Shown one piece after another: positions 8,637 through 17,720 of a stretch of 47,245 nucleotides of DNA; position 1 is the first letter of the stretch, and each line of letters starts with the position of its first letter. This stretch comes from Chitinophagaceae bacterium (lineage in GTDB: Bacteria > Bacteroidota > Bacteroidia > Chitinophagales > Chitinophagaceae). Position numbers and translations under genes: made by a program. The DNA lies in assembly GCA_020848815.1 (NCBI GenBank), contig JADLHL010000095.1, forward strand, positions 1-47,245, in the 5' to 3' direction. Under the pieces are notes generated by a model, which saw only the letters and a program-made list of their open reading frames with translations, had not been told where the DNA came from and did no database searches.

Positions 8637-8671
8637 AAAGCGAAGCATTGTTGTCAATGCTTCGCTTTTTT
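8637..8671 (+). terminator. Intrinsic terminator of dnaB
   Basis: GCGAAGCATTG (8640-8650) pairs perfectly with CAATGCTTCGC (8655-8665) around the loop TTGT, preceded by AAA and followed by a run of six T (8666-8671). Confidence 0.93.
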
Positions 8672-8689
8672 CTTTTGGCTCATCGTCGC

Positions 8690-8723
8690 TTTGTCTTCAA
8701 ACACAAAGCGCCGCTTACCTTTG
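8690..8723 (+). promoter_or_regulatory. Bacteroidota promoter of rsmE, close to the start codon
   Basis: TTTG at 8690-8693, 22 bases, then TACCTTTG at 8716-8723, an exact TAnnTTTG match. The rsmE ATG begins only five bases after the -7 element. If this is the real promoter, transcription begins at or next to the start codon and the mRNA is leaderless or nearly so. Confidence 0.6.
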
Positions 8724-8727
8724 CCGC

Positions 8728-9450
8728 ATGGAAACGCCATGGTTTTATTTGCCTGCACTTAGCACCTCCGGACCGGTAGCGCTGAATGAAGCTGCAGCCA
8801 AACATGTACAAGTGTTGCGGTTGCGGGAAGGCGATGCTTTGGCACTTACGAATGGCGCTGGCCTTACTGGCAATGCAATCATTCAAACATTGGGCAAAAA
8901 GCAATGCGTGGTGAACGTGCTTGTATTGCAGCAGCAGCCAAGGCAGGTACATCGCAAAGTAGGCATGGCTATTTCTCCACTAAAAAACACCGCCCGGCTG
9001 GAGTGGTTTTTAGAAAAAGTAACGGAGCTCGGTGTTGCCGAAATATTTCCCATCACCTGCCACCGCACCGTACGGGAGCATTTCCGCTACGAACGGCTCA
9101 ACAGCATTTGCATCAGTGCTATGTTGCAAAGCCAGCAGGCATGGTTGCCCACTTTGCATCAGCCACTCACGTATGAGGCATTGATGCAGCAAATTGCTAC
9201 CAGCGAAGTGGATTACCATAGCAAGTGGATAGCGCATTGCGCCGACTTTGAAAAGCATCACCTGGCCCACGCTGTACAGCCCGGCATGACGGATAGCCTG
9301 TTGCTCATTGGCCCCGAAGGCGATTTTACAGAAGCTGAAATAGTGCAGGCCATACAACAAAATTTTGCCGCCGTATCCTTAGGCGACACCCGCCTGAGAA
9401 CAGAAACAGCAGGCGTGGTGGGAGCCAGCCTGCTGTGTTTGTTGCCCTAA
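8728..9450 (+). CDS. rsmE: 16S rRNA (uracil(1498)-N(3))-methyltransferase RsmE
   Basis: RsmE methylates N3 of U1498 in 16S rRNA of the small subunit, using S-adenosylmethionine. The 240-residue protein has normal length. It begins METPWFYLPAL, with the N-terminal PUA-like RNA-binding domain (about 1-70). The SPOUT methyltransferase domain follows, with the family motif LLIGPEGDFTEAEI from residue 192 and LGDTRLRTETA from about residue 218, which form the trefoil knot that holds the cofactor. The start at 8728 fits the family N-terminus and leaves only five bases after the promoter -7 box. The next gene is convergent, 21 bases away. Confidence 0.95.
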   Translation: METPWFYLPALSTSGPVALNEAAAKHVQVLRLREGDALALTNGAGLTGNAIIQTLGKKQCVVNVLVLQQQPRQVHRKVGMAISPLKNTARLEWFLEKVTELGVAEIFPITCHRTVREHFRYERLNSICISAMLQSQQAWLPTLHQPLTYEALMQQIATSEVDYHSKWIAHCADFEKHHLAHAVQPGMTDSLLLIGPEGDFTEAEIVQAIQQNFAAVSLGDTRLRTETAGVVGASLLCLLP

Positions 9451-9471
9451 GGCATATTGCACAAATACGTG

Positions 9472-10275
9472 CTATTTAGCCATATCGGTATAATCTTTTA
9501 CAGGCTCGGTAAGCGTTGGTTCGTTCAGGCGTACCACTCGCTGCTTGTCCATTTTTTTGCGCATCACCATGTTTAGCAGTTCTACAGCAAAACTGAATGC
9601 CATACCAAAGTAGATGTAGTTTTTCATGTGTAGTTCATGCGCTGCTTCGCTGTCCCATCCTTCAATAATGAGGCTCAAACCAATCATCACGAGGAAAGAC
9701 AGGGCTAGCATTTTCAGCGTTGGGTGCTTGGCAATGAAGCCCGAAATTTTGGGGCTAAACAAGAACATCACCAGCATGGCAATCACTACCGCTGCAATCA
9801 TAATTTCTAAGTGCTTGGCGGTACCACCGGCAGTAAGAATACTGTCGAATGAAAACACCATGTCGATGAGTACGATTTGCGCCATGGCTTGAGCAAATCC
9901 AAGTGTGGCAGCCTTTCCGGTGGTCATGGCCGGGTCTTCCCCTTCCAGTTTGTGGTGAATTTCTTTCACTGATTTGTACATCAAAAACAAACCGCCAAAC
10001 AACATCACAATGCTGGCCAAATCAAAACCTTTGCCGTTGATGGTAAACAAGGCCTTTCCTTTTTGCTCCAGCAACCAGCTAAGTGCAAAGAGTAACGCAC
10101 TTCTAGTGATGATACCAAAAATCATCCAGTAAGTACGGGCCCTTTTCCGCTGCGATTCGGGCAAGCGGTTCATGATAAGACTCACGAAAATAACGTTGTC
10201 GATACCGAGTACTACTTCGAGTATCACCAGAATAACGAAGCTGATAATGGCTTCTGAGGTAAATAAATGTTCCAT
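9472..10275 (-). CDS. TerC family integral membrane protein
   Basis: This 267-residue protein has about seven membrane helices and belongs to the TerC/YkoY/Alx family. These inner-membrane proteins are linked to tellurite resistance by name, but several members export manganese or help load metal on secreted enzymes. The conserved acidic residues sit inside helices: LEVVLGIDNVIF with Glu20 and Asp26, and IDMVFSFDSIL with Asp138 and Asp144, which are likely to bind the metal ion. The N-terminus MEHLFTSEAIISFVILVILE is typical. No tellurite cluster is nearby, so a housekeeping metal-export role is more likely. A TAATTTTG element at 10289-10296 (minus strand) probably serves as its promoter. pyrD lies upstream on the same strand. 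Confidence 0.9.
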   Translation of the reverse strand: MEHLFTSEAIISFVILVILEVVLGIDNVIFVSLIMNRLPESQRKRARTYWMIFGIITRSALLFALSWLLEQKGKALFTINGKGFDLASIVMLFGGLFLMYKSVKEIHHKLEGEDPAMTTGKAATLGFAQAMAQIVLIDMVFSFDSILTAGGTAKHLEIMIAAVVIAMLVMFLFSPKISGFIAKHPTLKMLALSFLVMIGLSLIIEGWDSEAAHELHMKNYIYFGMAFSFAVELLNMVMRKKMDKQRVVRLNEPTLTEPVKDYTDMAK

Positions 10276-10288
10276 AGTGTAAGAGCCG

Positions 10289-10296
10289 CAAAATTA
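10289..10296 (-). promoter_or_regulatory. Bacteroidota -7 element for the TerC gene
   Basis: The minus strand reads TAATTTTG, matching TAnnTTTG exactly, ending 13 bases before the ATG at 10275. No good -33 TTTG is seen at the expected distance, so confidence is moderate. Confidence 0.4.
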
Positions 10297-10324
10297 GGTA
10301 AACCAATCACCGGTAGACCACCGG

Positions 10325-11386
10325 TTATAATTCTTGCAAAATGTTTTTGGCAATGGCTGGTCCTTCATAAATAAAGCCCGTCCACACTTGTACCAGTTGG
10401 GCGCCTGCATCCATTTTTTCTTTGGCATCGGCAGCGGTGAAAATACCACCCGAGGCAATGACAGGAATTTGCGCCGGCAAATGACTGCGCAGCAAGCGAA
10501 CAACCTCAGTAGAACGGACACGTACAGGGGCACCACTCAAACCGCCATCGCCTGCTTCACCGGCACGTATTTTGCCAGCATCACTCAGGTTAGCCCGGCT
10601 GATGGTGGTGTTTGTAGCCACAATGCCATCGAGGTTGATTTCGGTAGCCAGGCTGGCCACATCGGCTATTTGTTCATCGGTTAGGTCGGGGGCTATTTTC
10701 AAAAAGATGGGCAGCTGCTCATTGGTTTCGCTACGCAGGTGTTGCAAGTGTACCAAAATGGTACGCAGCGCATCTTTTTCCTGCAGGGCACGCAAGCCCG
10801 GCGTGTTGGGGCTGCTCACATTCACCACAAAAAAATCGACATAAGGCACCAGCTTGCGAAAGCAAATGTCGTAGTCGAGATAAGCACTTTCGTTGGGCGT
10901 GGTTTTGTTTTTACCAATGTTGCCACCAATAATCATTTGGCCGGGCTTGCCTCCTTTGCGGTACAATGGAAAACGTTGGCGCCAGGCTTGCAACCTTTCC
11001 ACCGCGGCATCGGCACCTTCGTTATTAAATCCCATTCGGTTGATCAGCGCTTTGTCTTCGGGCAGGCGAAACAAGCGTGGCTGCGGATTGCCATCCTGTA
11101 CCCTTGGTGTAACCGTTCCTATTTCTACAAAACCAAAGCCCAGTGCATCCAGCTCGTTCAGGTACTTCGCATTCTTATCAAAGCCAGCCGCCAATCCTAC
11201 TTTGTTGGGAAAATGAATACCAGCAACGGTGGTAGCCAATGTAGGGTTGTTGATGCTGTATTTTTTTTTCATCAGTCCCTTTAGCCAACCGATGCTACAG
11301 ATACGGCCCAGCCAGTTCATGGCAAAATGGTGTACGGCTTCCGGCGGAAACAGAAACAGGATGCTGCGAACAATTTTGTAAAACAT
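10325..11386 (-). CDS. pyrD: Dihydroorotate dehydrogenase (quinone), class 2
   Basis: PyrD oxidises dihydroorotate to orotate, the fourth step of pyrimidine synthesis, with FMN, and passes electrons to quinone at the inner membrane. The 353-residue length and the N-terminal helical extension (MFYKIVRSILFLFPPEAVHHFAMNW) mark the membrane-associated class 2. The motif VNVSSPNTPGLR (Ser191/Ser192) contains the catalytic base, which is Ser in class 2 and Cys in class 1. VGLAAGFDKNAKYLNELDALGFGFVEIGTVTP and the C-terminal VIASGGIFTAADA bind substrate and the FMN phosphate. A TAATTTCG sequence just upstream of the ATG (11391-11398, minus strand) resembles a -7 box and would again give a very short leader. 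Confidence 0.97.
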   Translation of the reverse strand: MFYKIVRSILFLFPPEAVHHFAMNWLGRICSIGWLKGLMKKKYSINNPTLATTVAGIHFPNKVGLAAGFDKNAKYLNELDALGFGFVEIGTVTPRVQDGNPQPRLFRLPEDKALINRMGFNNEGADAAVERLQAWRQRFPLYRKGGKPGQMIIGGNIGKNKTTPNESAYLDYDICFRKLVPYVDFFVVNVSSPNTPGLRALQEKDALRTILVHLQHLRSETNEQLPIFLKIAPDLTDEQIADVASLATEINLDGIVATNTTISRANLSDAGKIRAGEAGDGGLSGAPVRVRSTEVVRLLRSHLPAQIPVIASGGIFTAADAKEKMDAGAQLVQVWTGFIYEGPAIAKNILQEL

Positions 11387-11702
11387 GCCGCGAAATTAAT
11401 GCTATCTGTTGGGGTTGTTAAGTGATAGCTACAGATTTGATGAGACACCTATTAAATACAATAGGACACGGGTTGAACGGATGAAACAGATTTACACAGA
11501 TTTTTTCCTTTGCAAATGCTAACCTTCTGATTGGGAAACAGACTTTAATTGATATGATGCATCCACTTGCAAACTGCAAACCGCAAGCTGCAAACTTTCA
11601 GATTAGGACACAGATTGCACAAATGAAACAGATCGGAATCATCATTTAGTTGCATAAACAACTATTTTCATTATTTTAGCCATCTTAAACAACGATGCAC
11701 CT
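11387..11702. repeat. Intergenic region with degenerate direct repeats
   Basis: This 316-base gap holds no gene. It contains related phrases: GGATGAAACAGATTTACACA near 11478 and a partly similar copy, CACAAATGAAACAGATCGG, near 11617, each preceded by GGACAC. Between them, near 11570-11600, is a short direct repeat built on TGCAAACTGCAAACCGCAAG. A small hairpin CCTATT/AATAGG lies at 11448-11465. Such decayed repeats are common between genes in this phylum. The thiolase promoter is at the right end. Confidence 0.55.
11650..11679 (+). promoter_or_regulatory. Promoter of the thiolase gene
   Basis: TTG at 11650-11652, 19 bases, then TATTTTAG at 11672-11679, one mismatch from TAnnTTTG. The predicted start of transcription is about 18 bases before the ATG. 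The same -7 sequence occurs upstream of radA. Confidence 0.5.
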
Positions 11703-12878
11703 ATGCAAGACGCTTACATAGTAGCCGGATACCGCACGGCAGTAGCCAAGAGTAAAAGAGGCGGTTTTCGTTTTGTTCGCCCCGACGATTTAGCAGTAGA
11801 TGTGATTAAAGGCGTGATGGCCAGCCTGCCCCAACTCGACCCCAAGCGGGTGGATGATGTAATTGTAGGCAATGCCGTTCCGGAAGCGGAGCAGGGCTTG
11901 CAAATTGGCCGCATCATCAGTGCCAGAGCCTTGGGTGTAGGTGCGCCAGGCATGACTGTAAACCGATATTGCGCCAGTGGTTTGGAAACCATTGCTATTG
12001 CTTCTGCCAAAATCAGAAGCGGTATGGCTGAGTGCATAGTAGCCGGTGGTGTAGAAAGCATGAGCCTGGTACCTACGGCCGGTTGGAAAACCGTGCCCAA
12101 CTATACCGTTGCCAGCACCGAACCCGACTATTACCTGAGCATGGGCCTTACTGCCGAAGCCGTGGCCAAAGAATACAACGTGAACCGGGAAGATCAGGAC
12201 CAGTTTAGTTTCAACAGCCACATGAAGGCCATTGCCGCCATTCAAAATGGCTATTTTAAAGACGGCATTCTACCAATTACCGTAGAAGAAGTGTACCTGA
12301 ACGAAAAAGGAAAACGGGCTACCAAAAAATATGTGGTAGATACTGATGAAGGCCCCCGCATGGATACTAACCTGGAAGCACTGGCCAAACTGAAGCCTGT
12401 TTTTGCTGCTGATGGAACTGTAACAGCTGGTAATTCCTCACAAACCAGCGATGGTGCTGCATTTGTAGTAGTGATGAGTGAACGCATGGTAAAAGAATTG
12501 GGCCTCACCCCTATTGGCAGAATAGTGTCTTGTGCGGTAGCTGGTGTAGAGCCAAGACTCATGGGCATTGGTCCTGTAGCCGCTATTCCAAAGGCTTTGC
12601 AGCAAGCAGGTTTACAGCTGGGCGATATTGATTTGATAGAATTGAATGAAGCCTTTGCTTCGCAATCGCTGGCAGTGATTCGTGAGGTTGGTTTGAACCC
12701 CGACATTGTGAACATCAATGGTGGCGCCATTGCGTTGGGACATCCGTTGGGTTGTACCGGTGCCAAGCTCACCATTCAAACCCTGCACGATTTAAAGCGC
12801 CTTAATAAAAAATACAGCATGGTAACGGCCTGTGTAGGTGGCGGCCAGGGTATTGCTGGCGTAATAGAGCGGTTGTAA
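11703..12878 (+). CDS. Acetyl-CoA C-acyltransferase (thiolase)
   Basis: Thiolases cleave 3-ketoacyl-CoA to acetyl-CoA and a shortened acyl-CoA in fatty-acid beta-oxidation, or run in reverse to condense two acetyl-CoA. The 391-residue protein has the full fold. The nucleophile Cys90 is in NRYCASGLE, His347 in GGAIALGHPLGCTGA, and the second active-site Cys377 in ACVGGGQG. ELNEAFASQ is the NEAF motif. The sequence looks more like a FadA/FadI degradative thiolase than a biosynthetic one, but this is a soft judgement. The usual partner, a 3-hydroxyacyl-CoA dehydrogenase/enoyl-CoA hydratase, is not adjacent, so the gene stands alone between pyrD and the SusCD block. Confidence 0.95.
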   Translation: MQDAYIVAGYRTAVAKSKRGGFRFVRPDDLAVDVIKGVMASLPQLDPKRVDDVIVGNAVPEAEQGLQIGRIISARALGVGAPGMTVNRYCASGLETIAIASAKIRSGMAECIVAGGVESMSLVPTAGWKTVPNYTVASTEPDYYLSMGLTAEAVAKEYNVNREDQDQFSFNSHMKAIAAIQNGYFKDGILPITVEEVYLNEKGKRATKKYVVDTDEGPRMDTNLEALAKLKPVFAADGTVTAGNSSQTSDGAAFVVVMSERMVKELGLTPIGRIVSCAVAGVEPRLMGIGPVAAIPKALQQAGLQLGDIDLIELNEAFASQSLAVIREVGLNPDIVNINGGAIALGHPLGCTGAKLTIQTLHDLKRLNKKYSMVTACVGGGQGIAGVIERL

Positions 12879-12911
12879 ATCGCAAACCCTCTTTATTCAG
12901 CTTCATCCGTT

Positions 12912-12957
12912 ATAAATAGATAGCGCCACTTCAAATGAAGTGGCGCTATCTATTTAT
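12912..12957. terminator. Bidirectional terminator between thiolase and SusD
   Basis: A perfect 21-base-pair stem: 12912-12932 pairs with 12937-12957 around the loop AAAT. Its core is GATAGCGCCACTTC paired with GAAGTGGCGCTATC, and the outer arms are A/T rich, giving U-rich tails on both strands. It separates two convergent transcripts. Confidence 0.88.
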
Positions 12958-12978
12958 GCAGTATTTGTACTAAGCGGC

Positions 12979-14469
12979 TTATCTCCAGCCACCGTTAGAA
13001 GTACCTTTTCCATCAGCATTGGCCAAAAAGCCAAATGTGTAGAAAGTGGTTTGCTTAAACAATTCCAGAATTTTAGCAGGAATTGGGAAATGCAGTGGCG
13101 TACCTTTTTGCAGCAGATTTTGCTTTCGCATTTCAAAAAACTGTACACCCATACCTGTAGTAAACAATTCAACATGTCTTTCATGGTGAATGGCTTTTAC
13201 GATATCGGCAAGGTTGGCACCCACTGCAGGCAACTGACCACGGGTAACACGGGTACCTGCATTAATAATGGTAGCAGCACCTGCCAAATCGCCAGTGTAA
13301 GCACGGGCTTCAGCACGAAGCATATCATTTTCAGCCTTCAATACTTGTGGCTTTTCGCCAATAGCTGCTACATACACCGCATCGTAACGAGAGTTGCGGT
13401 AGTTAGAAAAATGGTAGTAACCACGGGCAGCCAGGAAATCGTTGGAAGCGAGATATTCAAAGTCTGACAACAAACGCTTGTCCTGAGGATTAGTAGATGC
13501 AGGCGGATGAGGGAAAGAAGCCACATCATCCCAGTGTTGGGGCTGTGCGTTGTCCATCAAATTTACCACATACATATCTGTACGGCCCCAGCCAGGATAA
13601 GTAAGGTAGTCGCCAGCTTCGAAGTACCACTTAGATGTACCATCCATTACTATCTTCCAATCATCAGTAATACCAGCATCGGCATAGGTTTTCACTTTTG
13701 CCCAATCTACTGCGGCCAGTTCTGTTTTGTTGCGGGGCATGTAAGAAAGAATGCGGGCAGCAGCCGTGTTACACATTTTCTTAAAATCAGCACTTGAAAG
13801 GTCGGCAGGTGTACCAAACCAGCTGGCCGGGATGGTAAAAGAATTACCAGCAAGGGCAATGGCTTTGTCGAGATAGCTGAGAGCTGCTTTGGCTACATCG
13901 CTATAAGGCACGGCAGTTTCCAATACTCCATCTACAGAGGTTACTTCATCTACCACATGCGCCTTATCGAACAACAAGGCAAGGTTGCCATAAGAGATGC
14001 CCTGGATGTAACGGGCTACGGCTAGTGCTCTGTTGTTGTTGACACCATTGTCGCCAATGTTTACGCCACCATTAATCGCCTTTAATACAAGGTTAGAAGT
14101 AGAAATGGCAGAATACATTTTATCATAGGTGGCTTTGAGCACACCACTGTTGCTATAGCTGGGTGAGTTGTTCCAACCGTTGTTTCTTGGCTCCCACGAC
14201 ATATCCCGCATACCGGCATTACCCCATGAGCAGGTAACATGATCGGCAGCTACGGCCATCATCATTTGTACGCCGTTGAAATCATGTTCGCCATGAAATA
14301 CAGTATTGAACAAACCGGATGCAACGTTTTCTACGTCCTCACCCTTGGCATATACTTTCAAAAAGTCAGGATCGTTTTCGTTGGCTACTTCAAGTTCTTC
14401 TTTTTTACAGCCCACCATCAAGGCAGATAAGAGGGCTGCTGAGAAGAGTAGTTTTTTGATATTCTTCAT
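12979..14469 (-). CDS. SusD/RagB-family nutrient-binding lipoprotein (second pair)
   Basis: This 496-residue lipoprotein has signal peptide MKNIKKLLFSAALLSALMVG and lipid-accepting Cys21 followed by KKEE, a pattern expected to send it to the outer membrane and possibly the cell surface. The body has the TPR-rich SusD pattern, with GLFNTVFHGEHDF near the N-terminus, ALAVARYIQGISYGNLALLFD in the first helical repeat, and MLRAEARAYTGDLAGAATIINAGTR and ERHVELFTTGMGVQFFEMRKQ towards the end. SusD proteins close over the mouth of SusC and capture substrate for import. The gene follows its SusC partner by 18 bases. No carbohydrate-active enzyme lies nearby, so the substrate is unknown. The family call is strong; the ligand is open. 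Confidence 0.9.
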   Translation of the reverse strand: MKNIKKLLFSAALLSALMVGCKKEELEVANENDPDFLKVYAKGEDVENVASGLFNTVFHGEHDFNGVQMMMAVAADHVTCSWGNAGMRDMSWEPRNNGWNNSPSYSNSGVLKATYDKMYSAISTSNLVLKAINGGVNIGDNGVNNNRALAVARYIQGISYGNLALLFDKAHVVDEVTSVDGVLETAVPYSDVAKAALSYLDKAIALAGNSFTIPASWFGTPADLSSADFKKMCNTAAARILSYMPRNKTELAAVDWAKVKTYADAGITDDWKIVMDGTSKWYFEAGDYLTYPGWGRTDMYVVNLMDNAQPQHWDDVASFPHPPASTNPQDKRLLSDFEYLASNDFLAARGYYHFSNYRNSRYDAVYVAAIGEKPQVLKAENDMLRAEARAYTGDLAGAATIINAGTRVTRGQLPAVGANLADIVKAIHHERHVELFTTGMGVQFFEMRKQNLLQKGTPLHFPIPAKILELFKQTTFYTFGFLANADGKGTSNGGWR

Positions 14470-14487
14470 TGTGAATGAATTGACAGA

Positions 14488-17400
14488 TTAGAAATTGAAA
14501 GAAAGAGAAACAGCGTAGTTTCTGTAAATGGGGTTTGCATTGATACCGTCAACTGGATAACGGATGGTACCCACTTCAGGATCGTAACCAGAATAGTTAG
14601 AGAATGTCAACAGGTTGCGGCCCACCACTTTAGCGTTGATGCCTTTAATGAAACCATTAAACATAGTGCTCAGGTATTTAGAAGGCACAGTGTAACCAAT
14701 AGCCAATTCACGAACCTTCAGGTAAGTACCATCTTCAACCCAATAAGCATTGGCGTTGTTGGCATCATACATACCAGTACCCCAATACGCAGCAGCTCTT
14801 TTGCTTGCGGCAGGTACGTTGGTCATGTCTTGCTTTTGGCTTACGTAGTTGAAAGTAAGACGCTGTTCTTTACCGTTATAAATATCACCACCTTGTTTCC
14901 AATCGAGCAACAGGTACAACTGGAAGTTTTTGAAATTAAGCGTGTTAGTAATACCGGCTACAAAGTCGGGGTTACCGTTACCAATTTTACCATACCAAGG
15001 CGAACCATCTGCATTCAGCATTTTGATAGGCAATTCGTTGGGCTTGCCCTGTGTGCCTTTGGCAATTACATAGCCTTCGCTGTTTACTTCGTAGTCAGCA
15101 ATGGTTTTGCCTGCTGGCAATTGTCTTGACATTTCATCAAGGCTTCGTACCATTTTGTAACCGTAGATAGCGCCATAGATTTCGCCACCCTTAATATAGA
15201 AAATATTCTGGTCACCGTTGTAATCCTGACCATTAGCCAAATAAGGAGCAATGGGCAGTTCTGTAATGCGCTGCTGTACTCTTGAGAATACTACAGTTGT
15301 TCTCCAAGAGAAATCTTTCTTCTTAATCCAGTTGGCACCAAAAGTAAATTCCAACGTGTTGGATTTAATGGTACCGGCATTCTGCCACTGGCTGTTGAAA
15401 CCATCGTTCAAGAAAGGAATGAGGGGTACGTTGAGGAACTGATCTTTTGTTTCAGATTCGGCATAAGTCATTTCGAAACTGAACTTCTTCAGGAAGTCAA
15501 CGTTCAGGCCAATTTCTTTTTCAGCTGTTTGAGAAGGCTTCAGGAAGTTGTTACCTTTTTGGCTGGCAACAGCTACTCCGTTGTTGAGGTCGTACACTTC
15601 ATACTGCCAGTCGAAACCAGGACGGATACCTGCGGTACCATAAGCAGCACGAATTTTCAATTCGTCAATGCCCTTGATTTTCACGTCTTCAGACAAACGG
15701 TAGCCTGCTGATACACGGTAGTAAGGGTTCCAACGGGCTTCGGGTCCAAACAAAGAAGAACCATCATACCGGAACATACCATCCAACAATACTTTCTCTT
15801 TCCAATCTACACCAAGAATAGCGAAGTAGTTCTGCGCTTTTTCGTTTTCGATGTAAGAAGAGGCGTCGTTGATGGTGGTAAAGTTTTCAAAGTTTTCAAT
15901 ACCAGAAATACGGAACTGAGAAGCAGAAATGAAGTTGCTTTCAAAGTGTCTGTTTTCATAGAGGTAAGACAACTTAGCTCTGGTGTTGAAGTCACCGAAC
16001 TTGTGCGACAGGTTCAAAGTAACCTGCGTGTTGGCCGTTTTTGATTCGTTGGTAGACTGAGACATACCGCCACCAGAGTAAGACATACCATTGGTAGCAG
16101 CTGTACCGCCTGAGCGGGTCCATGTATCTTGAGGGTTGATAGAGCTGGAACGGCTGTTACGGATTTCGATGGTTTGAGCCACATCCAAATCTGCCCAAGA
16201 AGTAAACTTGATATTGGCAGAATAATTAGCCAACCAACGACGTGAAGTATTGCTGATTTTTTGCTTGTACAAAGGATACAGCGGGTTGGTAATTTCTGCG
16301 TTGAAGTTGTTGACACGCAGGTAGTATGGCTGACCGTCGGGGTTTTCGGCAAAGAGATTCACGTCTTTTTCCATACGGGCAATGTTGTAAAACAAGCCAC
16401 TGGCAGCACCTGGCGTTTTTGAAGACGTATTGATGAACAGGTTTGAGGCGCTAAACTTCAACCATGAAGTAATGTTTTGGTCGATATTGAAACGGAAGTT
16501 CTGACGAGAATAACCGTCAGTCAGTTTCACCACACCTTCCTGTTTGTTATTTTCAAAAGACAGGTACACGTTGTTTTTTTCCGTTCTGTTGGCTACAGAA
16601 ATAAAGTTCACCATGTTGATACCCGTTCTGAAAAACTCCTCTTGCTGGTTTCTGTTTACACCGTAAGGATTGTCCATGTAACCATCGGCATCAATAGCTC
16701 GGCTACCAGAAATACCAGGGCTGAAACCAGCACCCAGGTAGTTGGCAGGATAAGTAACGCCGGCATATTTTGTGTATTTGCCTTTGGCAGTTTCCCAATC
16801 GCTGGCCAATGTATAGTAATGACTTTGCGATGTTTCGAGATAATGCTGGAGGCTCTGCACACCTATTTCATTACGAACCGTAATGACTGGCTTATTGGCA
16901 GCAATGCCTTTACCACGCTTGGTGATAACGGAAATTACACCATTACCGGCACGTGAACCATAGAGGGCGGAAGCCGCAGCACCTTTTACCACTTCCATAG
17001 ATTCTACGTCGTCGATGTTGATATCGGCGAGGCTACCGGAAAGGATGATACCATCCACCAGAATGAGGGGCTGGGAGCTGGTGCTCAGGTTATTGTCGCC
17101 ACGCAGCAGCAAGTCTGCACCTTGGCCGGGGTTACCGTTTACAGCTGAAGTTTTCAAACCGGCAACCTTACCCGCAAGGGCGTTGGCAGCCGATGAAGCT
17201 GGCACAGCCTGCAATTGCTCAGCAGAAACCTTGGCTACCGATACAGTCATTTTCTTTCGGTTGGTAGCACCAGCCACGCCGGTTACAATTACATCGCCCA
17301 TTTCTTGCGTAGCTACATCTTTCATAGATACGGCAAAAGATGTTTTGCCGGCAAGGGCAATTTCCTGTGACTCATAGCCCACAGCTGAGATAACAATACT

Positions 17401-17607
17401 TTTCACTGACTCGGGAACGGTAAGTTCGAATTTGCCGTTGGCATCGGTAGAAGTACCATTTTTGGCAGCACCTTTTGCCAGTACGGTTGCACCGTCAATT
17501 GGCTTGCCTGCTCCATCCGAAACTGTACCGGAAATTTTCTTGCCTTGCGCCAATAGCATTAGCGAAGGAAGAATTGCCGCCATAAGCAGCAATAACATTC
17601 TTCTCAT
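14488..17607 (-). CDS. SusC/RagA-family TonB-dependent outer-membrane transporter (second pair)
   Basis: This 1039-residue protein is a TonB-linked beta-barrel importer. A signal peptide (about residues 1-21, ending LMLLAQ) is followed by a carboxypeptidase-regulatory-like domain (GKKISGTVSDGAGKPIDGATV). The TonB-dependent plug has the SusC signature GDVIVTG, then ASALYGSRAGNGVISVITKRGKG, and a barrel that ends in an aromatic residue (NYAVSLSFNF). It imports large ligands with energy from TonB-ExbBD. It heads its own transcription unit, because a terminator and promoter elements separate it from the first pair. A perfect inverted repeat at 17644-17664 just upstream may control it. It is only moderately similar to the neighbouring SusC, so the pairs are unlikely to be a very recent duplication. 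Confidence 0.96.
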   Translation of the reverse strand: MRRMLLLLMAAILPSLMLLAQGKKISGTVSDGAGKPIDGATVLAKGAAKNGTSTDANGKFELTVPESVKSIVISAVGYESQEIALAGKTSFAVSMKDVATQEMGDVIVTGVAGATNRKKMTVSVAKVSAEQLQAVPASSAANALAGKVAGLKTSAVNGNPGQGADLLLRGDNNLSTSSQPLILVDGIILSGSLADINIDDVESMEVVKGAAASALYGSRAGNGVISVITKRGKGIAANKPVITVRNEIGVQSLQHYLETSQSHYYTLASDWETAKGKYTKYAGVTYPANYLGAGFSPGISGSRAIDADGYMDNPYGVNRNQQEEFFRTGINMVNFISVANRTEKNNVYLSFENNKQEGVVKLTDGYSRQNFRFNIDQNITSWLKFSASNLFINTSSKTPGAASGLFYNIARMEKDVNLFAENPDGQPYYLRVNNFNAEITNPLYPLYKQKISNTSRRWLANYSANIKFTSWADLDVAQTIEIRNSRSSSINPQDTWTRSGGTAATNGMSYSGGGMSQSTNESKTANTQVTLNLSHKFGDFNTRAKLSYLYENRHFESNFISASQFRISGIENFENFTTINDASSYIENEKAQNYFAILGVDWKEKVLLDGMFRYDGSSLFGPEARWNPYYRVSAGYRLSEDVKIKGIDELKIRAAYGTAGIRPGFDWQYEVYDLNNGVAVASQKGNNFLKPSQTAEKEIGLNVDFLKKFSFEMTYAESETKDQFLNVPLIPFLNDGFNSQWQNAGTIKSNTLEFTFGANWIKKKDFSWRTTVVFSRVQQRITELPIAPYLANGQDYNGDQNIFYIKGGEIYGAIYGYKMVRSLDEMSRQLPAGKTIADYEVNSEGYVIAKGTQGKPNELPIKMLNADGSPWYGKIGNGNPDFVAGITNTLNFKNFQLYLLLDWKQGGDIYNGKEQRLTFNYVSQKQDMTNVPAASKRAAAYWGTGMYDANNANAYWVEDGTYLKVRELAIGYTVPSKYLSTMFNGFIKGINAKVVGRNLLTFSNYSGYDPEVGTIRYPVDGINANPIYRNYAVSLSFNF

Positions 17608-17628
17608 GTTGTTAGTTTTTTGTTAACT

Positions 17629-17636
17629 CAAATGTA
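17629..17636 (-). promoter_or_regulatory. Bacteroidota -7 element for the second SusCD pair
   Basis: The minus strand reads TACATTTG, an exact TAnnTTTG, ending 21 bases before the ATG at 17607. A weak TTTCG lies about 15 bases upstream inside the inverted repeat at 17644-17664. Confidence 0.5.
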
Positions 17637-17643
17637 GGAAAAT

Positions 17644-17664
17644 GATATAACCGAAAGTTATATC
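17644..17664. promoter_or_regulatory. Operator-like perfect inverted repeat upstream of SusC
   Basis: GATATAAC (17644-17651) and GTTATATC (17657-17664) form an exact 8-base inverted repeat around CGAAA. It lies where the -33 region of the TACATTTG promoter would be, so a protein bound here could block or assist RNA polymerase. The binding protein is unknown. Confidence 0.5.
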
Positions 17665-17720
17665 TGGCAAAATTTTCATCTTGTTTCAAGCTAACCGCCT
17701 GACATGTTGGTGAGCCACAC

